Source: Candidatus Gastranaerophilales bacterium (lineage in GTDB: Bacteria; Cyanobacteriota; Vampirovibrionia; Gastranaerophilales; Gastranaerophilaceae). From it: a stretch of DNA of 6,128 nucleotides. Below the pieces are notes generated by a model. It was given only the letters and a program-made list of their open reading frames with translations. It was not told the origin of the DNA and made no database searches. Of this stretch, positions 1 to 4,492 are shown piece after piece (position 1 is the stretch's first letter; each line of letters opens with the position of its first letter). The DNA is taken from the NCBI GenBank assembly GCA_021199975.1, contig JAJQHF010000275.1:1-6128 (forward strand), read 5' to 3'. The position numbers and the translations under genes are program-made.

Positions 1-1
1 C

Positions 2-88
2 TTTATAGCTATTTGGATAATAGGAACATTTTTAGGAAGTATAAACTTTCCGACTAAAAATATTCAAAAATGTTATAAACATTATTAG
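2..88 (+). CDS. C-terminal fragment of a probable membrane protein (5' end outside window)
   Basis: The frame starting at base 2 is open for 28 codons and ends at a TAG at 86-88. The residues begin FIAIWIIGTFLGSINFP, a hydrophobic stretch with small residues that resembles the end of a transmembrane helix, and finish with a short polar, basic tail (KNIQKCYKHY). A good hairpin terminator follows 16 bases after the stop, which supports a real gene end converging on nusA. The family cannot be told from so short a piece. The other two plus frames reach stops inside the same stretch. Confidence is limited by length; an untranslated or non-coding stretch is the alternative. Confidence 0.5.
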   Translation, partial: FIAIWIIGTFLGSINFPTKNIQKCYKHY

Positions 89-104
89 CTTTAAATATTA
101 AAGA

Positions 105-134
105 AATAAAGCAGCAATTATTTGCTGCTTTATT
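105..134. terminator. Bidirectional intrinsic terminator between the partial gene and nusA
   Basis: A perfect 13-bp inverted repeat (105-117 paired with 122-134) encloses a 4-base loop (TTAT), with a GCAGC core in the stem. On the plus strand it is followed by GTTTT. On the minus strand it is followed by TCTTTAATATTT, and the stem foot itself adds further T residues. It lies 25 bases beyond the nusA stop and 16 beyond the stop of the convergent partial gene, so it can serve both transcripts. Confidence 0.85.
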
Positions 135-159
135 GTTTTAAAATGAAAACATAAAAAAG

Positions 160-1401
160 TTATTCATTTAAAGATTCTTCTTGTTGTTCCGGTTCAGCAC
201 CTTCTATTTCTGCTTTATCTTCTTCATCAAGAGCATATTCTTGTTCTTCTTGAATTTCTTCTGCTATTGCATCAATTTCGTCATCTACAGGTTCATCTTC
301 CTGATTTTCTTCATCGTGTTGTACTTGCGGTGCATATTCCATTTTAGCAGCTTGCGATTGACTTTTTATATCAATCTTCCAGCCTGTTAATTTATGTGCA
401 AGTCTTACATTTTGCCCGTCACGTCCTATTGCAAGGCTTAATTGATCATCAGGAACAATTACAAAAGCTTCTTTTGAATATTCATCATCAGCTAAAATAT
501 CGACAGATACTATTCTTGCAGGAGATAATGCGTTAACAATATATTCAACAGGGTTATCACTGTATCTGACAATATCTATTTTTTCGTTTTTAAGTTCGCC
601 TATTATTGTTTGAATTCTGCTTCCTCTTGGTCCAATGCATGCGCCAACGGAATCAACATCGGGGTCATTGCTGGATACTGCAATTTTGGTTCTGTAGCCG
701 GCTTCTCTTGAAATTGATTTAATTTCAACAATACCGTCTTCAATTTCAGGAACTTCAAGTTCAAATAATTCTCTTACAATTTCGGAATGTGCATGAGAAA
801 CAATAACTTGAGGAAGTCTTGCGGTTTCTTTAACATTTAAAACAAATACTCTTATTCTTGTTCCGGGCTTATAATATTCCCCCGGAATTTGTTCCTTTTG
901 AGGCATTATAGCATCTGTTTTGCCTATATTTACAATAACATTTCTGTTCTCAACACGCTGTATAATACCTGTAGTTAAAGTTCCTTTCTTTTCCATAAAT
1001 TCATCAAGAACAAGTTTTCTTTCCGCTTCACGGATTCTTTGAGTTATAACCTGTTTTGCGCTTTGAGCAGCAATACGTCCGAAGTTTTCAGGCGTAACTT
1101 CTATTTTTACTTCATCTTCAAGTTCAACTTCGTCATCAATTTCTTTTGCATCCTCCAATGAAATTTCCAAATCAGGGTCTTCTACTTTTTCAACAACAAG
1201 TTTTGTTCTGAATACGCCTATTTCTCCTGATTGTTCATCTAATATAGCTTCGGCATTTGGTATTTCTTTTTGTTTTAAATGCTTTTTATAAGCCGTAACC
1301 ATTGCATCACACAAAGAAGCAATTATAACATCTTTAGTTATGCCTTTTTCTCTTTCTAATTCTTCACAAGCTTCAAATAGTGCTGTTCCGATTTTAATCA
1401 T
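160..1401 (-). CDS. nusA: Transcription termination/antitermination factor NusA
   Basis: NusA binds RNA polymerase and nascent RNA, promoting pausing, hairpin-dependent termination and, with partners, antitermination. The 413-residue protein shows the family order: an N-terminal polymerase-binding domain (about 1-130), an S1 domain (about 137-200), KH1 with the loop GACIGPRGSRI (253-263) and KH2 with AIGRDGQNVRLA (324-335). The linker-KH1 segment ELFELEVPEI...SREAGYRTKIAV is also typical. The core ends near 350. After it comes a tail of about 60 residues, highly acidic (26 D/E in the last 53), rather than the helix-hairpin AR repeats of E. coli NusA. The ATG follows an AGGAG Shine-Dalgarno that overlaps the rimP stop, so the two are probably co-transcribed and translationally coupled. 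His203 stands where an Arg is usual after the S1 domain. The gene is the last of its operon, closed by the 105-134 terminator, with no ylxR or infB behind it. Confidence 0.97.
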   Translation of the reverse strand: MIKIGTALFEACEELEREKGITKDVIIASLCDAMVTAYKKHLKQKEIPNAEAILDEQSGEIGVFRTKLVVEKVEDPDLEISLEDAKEIDDEVELEDEVKIEVTPENFGRIAAQSAKQVITQRIREAERKLVLDEFMEKKGTLTTGIIQRVENRNVIVNIGKTDAIMPQKEQIPGEYYKPGTRIRVFVLNVKETARLPQVIVSHAHSEIVRELFELEVPEIEDGIVEIKSISREAGYRTKIAVSSNDPDVDSVGACIGPRGSRIQTIIGELKNEKIDIVRYSDNPVEYIVNALSPARIVSVDILADDEYSKEAFVIVPDDQLSLAIGRDGQNVRLAHKLTGWKIDIKSQSQAAKMEYAPQVQHDEENQEDEPVDDEIDAIAEEIQEEQEYALDEEDKAEIEGAEPEQQEESLNE

Positions 1402-1409
1402 AGTCTTTT

Positions 1410-1414
1410 CTCCT
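1410..1414 (-). promoter_or_regulatory. nusA ribosome binding site overlapping the rimP stop codon
   Basis: On the minus strand the sequence reads TAGGAGAAAAGACTATG. The rimP TAG stop contributes the first bases of an AGGAG Shine-Dalgarno, and 8 bases separate it from the nusA ATG. A ribosome finishing rimP would sit on this site, which suggests translational coupling. Confidence 0.8.
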
Positions 1415-1946
1415 ATATTTCACTCGAATATAATCTTGCTGATATAATATTTTCTGTTTTTATTAAAATATCTTGCTTATCTTTATATGAAAAAGCGGTT
1501 AATCCTTCATTTTCATCAAAATCTATAATTTTTGCGACAAATTGTTTTTCTCCTGATTCGTCAATCGGTTCTTTTAGTTTAATATTTATATCTTTGCCTT
1601 TAAATATCAGATATTCTTTATTGGATTTTATTTTTCTTTCAACTCCGGGAGAACTAACTTCCAAATAATATTTAAACGGAATGAGTTCTTCTAAAAAGTC
1701 AGCCAAACTTCTTGATACTCTTTCGCAATCGTCAAGATTTACTTCTCTTTCAGATGAATATATAAATATCCTCAGAAACCATTTATGATTTTCTTTAACT
1801 AATTCCGTTTCAACAGGAATTAAAGAAAAACGCATTAAAGTATTATCAATAAGAGGATTAAGTTTTTCCATAAGTTCGTGTTTGTTTACATATTCAAATT
1901 GAGTATTTTTCTCTGATTTAGAATTATTGTATTTTTCTTTAACCAA
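1413..1946 (-). CDS. rimP: Ribosome maturation factor RimP (TTG start)
   Basis: RimP assists maturation of the 30S ribosomal subunit and is usually encoded just before nusA, as here. The family signature YLEVSSPGVERKI is present (the SSPG motif is residues 98-101 from the TTG), preceded by the N-domain segment LRIFIYSSEREVNLDDCERVSR and followed by a C-terminal SH3-like part with FKGKDINIKLKEPI and ISARL. The frame is open up to an ATG at 2024, but that start would translate through a terminator hairpin. I prefer the TTG at 1944-1946 (177 residues), which sits 8 bases after AGGAAGG. An internal ATG at 1869-1871 gives 152 residues, close to the usual family length of about 150, but has no Shine-Dalgarno. 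The residues between TTG and that ATG (VKEKYNNSKSEKNTQF...) are polar and look like an extension. Function is certain; the start is moderately so. Confidence 0.88.
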   Translation of the reverse strand: MVKEKYNNSKSEKNTQFEYVNKHELMEKLNPLIDNTLMRFSLIPVETELVKENHKWFLRIFIYSSEREVNLDDCERVSRSLADFLEELIPFKYYLEVSSPGVERKIKSNKEYLIFKGKDINIKLKEPIDESGEKQFVAKIIDFDENEGLTAFSYKDKQDILIKTENIISARLYSSEI

Positions 1947-1954
1947 AACAAAAA

Positions 1955-1961
1955 CCTTCCT
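1955..1961 (-). promoter_or_regulatory. Strong Shine-Dalgarno that decides the rimP start
   Basis: The minus strand carries AGGAAGG (within AAAGGAAGG), followed after 8 bases by an in-frame TTG at 1944-1946. No comparable site precedes the ATG at 2024 (preceded by ATAATATT) or the ATG at 1871 (preceded by CACGAACTT). This favours TTG initiation. Confidence 0.65.
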
Positions 1962-1980
1962 TTCTTTTCTTAAACCTCTT

Positions 1981-2013
1981 AAATAAATAAAAAAGAAACG
2001 GAGTTCCGTTTCT
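1981..2013 (-). terminator. Intrinsic terminator hairpin in the rimP-nusA leader (candidate attenuator)
   Basis: The arms 1994-2001 and 2006-2013 pair perfectly (8 bp, AGAAACGG with CCGTTTCT), with a 4-base loop, or 9 bp if the loop A and T also pair. Read on the minus strand, the hairpin is followed by TTTTTATTTATTT, a classic U-tract. Nothing comparable follows on the plus strand, so it acts on minus-strand transcription only. It lies 35 bases before the preferred rimP start and downstream of candidate promoters. It may attenuate rimP-nusA, or stop read-through coming from mrnC, whose own 3' end has no terminator. Confidence 0.75.
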
Positions 2014-2027
2014 CTAATCAACATAAT

Positions 2028-2035
2028 ATTATAAT
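2028..2035. promoter_or_regulatory. Candidate -10 element (symmetric ATTATAAT), rimP-proximal
   Basis: The octamer ATTATAAT is its own reverse complement and so carries TATAAT on both strands. On the minus strand, TATAAT at 2033-2028 would place a transcript start near 2021, just before the leader hairpin. No convincing -35 box lies at 16-18 bases. The region is very AT-rich, so a chance match is quite possible. Confidence 0.35.
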
Positions 2036-2082
2036 AACATAATTAAAAATTATTTAAAGTAAAGATTTATTTCAATTATGGT

Positions 2083-2090
2083 ATTATAAT
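2083..2090. promoter_or_regulatory. Candidate -10 element (symmetric ATTATAAT), HD-gene proximal
   Basis: A second copy of ATTATAAT lies 55 bases from the first. On the plus strand, TATAAT at 2085-2090 would start transcription near 2097, about 15 bases before the HD gene ATG. On the minus strand it could start a longer rimP leader near 2076, placing the terminator hairpin about 63 bases into the transcript. No clear -35 is seen on either side. Confidence 0.4.
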
Positions 2091-2112
2091 TTTACTAAAG
2101 GAATTAAAGGTT

Positions 2113-2919
2113 ATGAAATCAGTAAAAGAAGTTGCAACGGAATCAAAAATAAAAGATAAATTAAAAGACTTTCCTATATGTTTAAAAACTGCGGAATATT
2201 TATTTGAGGATGAAGAACTGCAAGAAATGCAGGATTATGCAAACAATGTTTCAATAAAAAGGCTGGGCTATAATGACCATGGCCCCGTTCATATGAGACA
2301 GGTCGCAATTAATGCGATAAAAATGCTTACAATATTAAAAGACTCAAATATAAAAACATCATTGGAAACAGAAGAAACAGGTACTTTTGAGGACAGTATG
2401 TGCGCTGTTATTATAGCAGGTTTAATGCACGATTTAGGAATGATGACAGGCAGACAGGGGCATGAAGAGATGTCGGCTCTTTTAGCTGTTCCTTTAATAG
2501 AAAGAACTTTGGCTTATATTTTTCCTGATAATATTCATAAACGAGTTATAATAAAATCTCTTGCAATTGAAGCAATAACGGGGCATATGTCTACAAGAAA
2601 AATTCATTCGCTCGAGGCAGGAATAATATTGGTTGCCGACGGCTGCGATATGACAAAAGGAAGGGCAAGAATTCCTCTTGCAATCCATAATACTCCAAAA
2701 GTCGGCGATATTCATAAATATTCAGCCAATGCAATAACAAGGGTCAGCATTCAGCATGGTGAAAAAAAACCTATAAAAATAGATATTGAAATGTCCTCGG
2801 AGGTAGGTTTCTTTCAAATTGAAGAAATATTACTCACAAAAGTAGAGTCAAGTCCTGCAAAACAATATATAGAGCTTACGGCAGGAGTAACAGGCGAAGA
2901 ACGAAAACGGTATTTATAA
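2113..2919 (+). CDS. HD-superfamily metal-dependent phosphohydrolase, function unknown
   Basis: The 268-residue protein has the metal-binding pattern of HD hydrolases: NDHGPVH with His56 and His60, the HD doublet His106-Asp107 in LMHDLGM, His117 in GHE, His158 in TGHMS and Asp176 in VADGCDM. The segment VADGCDMTKGRARIP, then DIHKYSANAITRVSI and a C-terminal beta-rich part with GFFQIEEIL, recall a family of stand-alone HD proteins, often archaeal, that I know only as uncharacterised phosphohydrolases. No partner domain (GGDEF, response regulator, RelA synthetase, CCA transferase) is present, so the substrate cannot be named; nucleotides or phosphorylated signals are general possibilities for the superfamily. 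The protein is soluble, with no signal peptide or TM segment. The ATG follows AAGGA (2098-2102) at 10 bases. It is divergent from rimP and convergent with mrnC, whose stop it overlaps by 6 bp. Confidence 0.85.
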   Translation: MKSVKEVATESKIKDKLKDFPICLKTAEYLFEDEELQEMQDYANNVSIKRLGYNDHGPVHMRQVAINAIKMLTILKDSNIKTSLETEETGTFEDSMCAVIIAGLMHDLGMMTGRQGHEEMSALLAVPLIERTLAYIFPDNIHKRVIIKSLAIEAITGHMSTRKIHSLEAGIILVADGCDMTKGRARIPLAIHNTPKVGDIHKYSANAITRVSIQHGEKKPIKIDIEMSSEVGFFQIEEILLTKVESSPAKQYIELTAGVTGEERKRYL

Positions 2920-3294
2920 GTTTATATTAAAATCAATAATCCCTTCCATAATAGTGCATAATTCTTTATAACGTTCTTTATTGTGTATATAATTATATCC
3001 GAGTATAACCTCAAGTGAAGTTGCACTTGAATGCAAAGCTCTGTCTATTCTTCTTGAGGAAGAAGTCGGAATATTTCTTGCACGGCGTGATAATTCAAGT
3101 TCTTTTTCCGTAAAATGCGGAGTCAGCTTTTCAAGTAATTTGGTTTGAAATCCTGCATTTACGTAATGAACCGTATATTGATGAAGCTTATTTAGGTTTG
3201 AAGTCATTATTATAGTTCTTTCTCTTATAAAAACTTCGTAAACAGCATCTCCTATATGTGCATAATTTTTTATGTTAAGTTCTTCCAAAATCAT
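2914..3294 (-). CDS. mrnC: Mini-ribonuclease III (23S rRNA maturation)
   Basis: Mini-III is a dimeric RNase III catalytic domain without the double-stranded-RNA-binding domain; in Bacillus subtilis it trims 23S rRNA precursor ends. The 126-residue product fits this small family. The first motif is YAHIGDAVYEVFIRE, with catalytic-type Asp16 and Glu20. A helix with KLHQYTVHYVNAGFQ follows, then RRARN (70-74), and the second acidic motif SATSLEVILGYNYI with Glu95. Some positions are atypical: Tyr is usual where His13 stands in the first motif, the Lys-Asn usually seen after RRxRN is replaced by SSS, and SLEV replaces the common AFEA. The key acids remain. The ATG at 3294 has only a weak GGA upstream but leaves the expected short lead to the first motif. 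It is divergent from the glycosyltransferase gene (38-bp gap) and overlaps the HD gene at its 3' end. Confidence 0.88.
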   Translation of the reverse strand: MILEELNIKNYAHIGDAVYEVFIRERTIIMTSNLNKLHQYTVHYVNAGFQTKLLEKLTPHFTEKELELSRRARNIPTSSSRRIDRALHSSATSLEVILGYNYIHNKERYKELCTIMEGIIDFNINL

Positions 3295-3312
3295 TTTTCC
3301 GTTTATTTAAAT

Positions 3313-3320
3313 ATTATAGT
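3313..3320. promoter_or_regulatory. Candidate overlapping divergent -10 elements for mrnC and the glycosyltransferase gene
   Basis: The 38-bp spacer contains TATTATAGTAATA (3312-3324). On the plus strand, TATAGT (3315-3320) would start RNA near 3327, about 6 bases before the glycosyltransferase ATG. On the minus strand, TATAAT (3318-3313) would start RNA near 3306, about 12 bases before the mrnC ATG. -35 boxes are not recognisable. Support rests on position and the hexamers alone. Confidence 0.35.
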
Positions 3321-3332
3321 AATATTTATATT

Positions 3333-4445
3333 ATGAAAATACTTTTTGTAACAGATTTATATCCGATAGGAGAAGAAAATATAAGCAAGGCTCTTTATTA
3401 TTTTGTGCGGGAATGGCAAAAAGAAGGGCATGAGGTTGATATTTTAAGATCTAATTACATAATAAACACAATTATCAGAGGCAGGAAAATACAAAAAGAA
3501 AAAATATATTATGAAAACGGAACTAAAATATATAATTTAAACTTTCATACTCCTTTTTTATTCAATGTTTATAATAAACTCCCGAAAGATTTTTCTTTAA
3601 AAAATTATGATGTAATGATATCTCATATGCCCTCAGGGGCTTTAATGGCTAATAAATTATTAAAAAAAGAAAAAATTAAATATATTTGTTCCGTTCATGC
3701 TTCCGATATTGTTGTTTTAAAAAACATAAAATATTCTATTTATTTTAGACAGCAATTGAAAAAAGCGTATATGCAGGCGGATAAAGTTTCAGCAAGAAGC
3801 TATGTATTGCAAACAAAAATAGAAGAAATAATGCCTGAAATTCAGGATAAAACATTTGTTGCTTTTTCAGGGCTTGATAATGAATTTATACAAAATGAGC
3901 AGTCGCCAAAATATTTTAATCAGGAGGAACTTCAAATTTCAACTGTTTCATCATTAATAAACAGGAAAAATACAGATATAATCATTAAAGCTCTTTCAAT
4001 GATTTCAAATAAATTTCATCTGACCGTAATGGGTGACGGCATACAAAAAAAACGACTTGAAAAACTTGCTAAAAAATTAAATATTGAAGAAAAAATTACG
4101 TTTACCGGTGTACTGCCCCGCAATAAAGTTATCGATAACTTAAAGAAATCCGATATTTTTATTCTTATAAGCAATAATGAAACTTTCGGATTGGTATATT
4201 TAGAGGCTATGGCCGCAGGAAATATTATAATAGCAAAAAAGAATGACGGAATTGACGGAATTTTAAAAAATGAGCAAAATGCTTTTCTTATTGAACCTGA
4301 AATTTTAGAGTTGAAGAAATGTTTAGAAAAAATTACCGCAATGAAAGAAACTGAAATAAATATTATTAAACAAAATGCGGCAGATACGGCAAAAAAACTT
4401 ACAAGTTCAATGGCGGCAGAGAATTACCTTAAAAATATACAATAA
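3333..4445 (+). CDS. GT4-type glycosyltransferase (GT-B fold)
   Basis: This 370-residue protein is a retaining GT-B glycosyltransferase of the family-1/GT4 type, which moves a sugar from a nucleotide donor onto a lipid, glycan or other acceptor, usually at the inner membrane face in envelope polysaccharide synthesis. The N-terminal Rossmann half starts MKILFVTDLYP and contains VISHMPSGALMANKLL and CSVHASDIVVL (119-129). The C-terminal donor half shows VSSLINRKNTDIIIKAL, LTVMGDGIQKKRLE, FTGVLPRNKVIDNLKKSDIFIL and the diagnostic E-x7-E in ETFGLVYLEAMAAG (Glu283, Glu291). Length is normal, with no TM segment or signal peptide. The sugar and acceptor cannot be told: no other polysaccharide gene lies in the window. 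No Shine-Dalgarno precedes the ATG, but the N-terminus is canonical. The gene is strongly AT-rich, with many AAA and ATA codons. Confidence 0.92.
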   Translation: MKILFVTDLYPIGEENISKALYYFVREWQKEGHEVDILRSNYIINTIIRGRKIQKEKIYYENGTKIYNLNFHTPFLFNVYNKLPKDFSLKNYDVMISHMPSGALMANKLLKKEKIKYICSVHASDIVVLKNIKYSIYFRQQLKKAYMQADKVSARSYVLQTKIEEIMPEIQDKTFVAFSGLDNEFIQNEQSPKYFNQEELQISTVSSLINRKNTDIIIKALSMISNKFHLTVMGDGIQKKRLEKLAKKLNIEEKITFTGVLPRNKVIDNLKKSDIFILISNNETFGLVYLEAMAAGNIIIAKKNDGIDGILKNEQNAFLIEPEILELKKCLEKITAMKETEINIIKQNAADTAKKLTSSMAAENYLKNIQ

Positions 4446-4478
4446 ACATGTTTGTTTTATAATAATTTACATTGAAAA

Positions 4479-4484
4479 TATAGT
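4479..4484 (+). promoter_or_regulatory. Candidate -10 element immediately before the permease gene
   Basis: TATAGT lies 8 bases before the permease ATG, with TTTATA (4456-4461) 17 bases upstream as a poor -35. If used, the transcript would begin almost at the start codon. A TATAAT at 4458-4463 is an alternative that would leave a leader of about 23 bases. No hairpin terminator is visible between the glycosyltransferase stop and here, so read-through from that gene is also possible. Confidence 0.25.
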
Positions 4485-4492
4485 ATATAAAA

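Noticed and set aside
181..390. Plus-strand open frame of 69 codons opposite the nusA tail, very rich in Phe and Ile
   Set aside because: It is the antisense of the Glu/Asp-rich nusA tail, whose GAA/GAG/GAT codons read as TTC/CTC/ATC on the other strand. It has no ribosome binding site and no protein-like composition.
2494..2715. Minus-strand open frame of 73 codons inside the HD gene
   Set aside because: It lies entirely within a well-supported gene on the other strand, with no Shine-Dalgarno and Cys/His scattered without a motif. It is most likely a shadow.
4446..4460. AAACATGTTT palindrome after the glycosyltransferase stop, followed by GTTTTAT, as a possible terminator
   Set aside because: The palindrome leaves only 3 bp of stem once a loop is allowed, so it cannot form a terminator hairpin.
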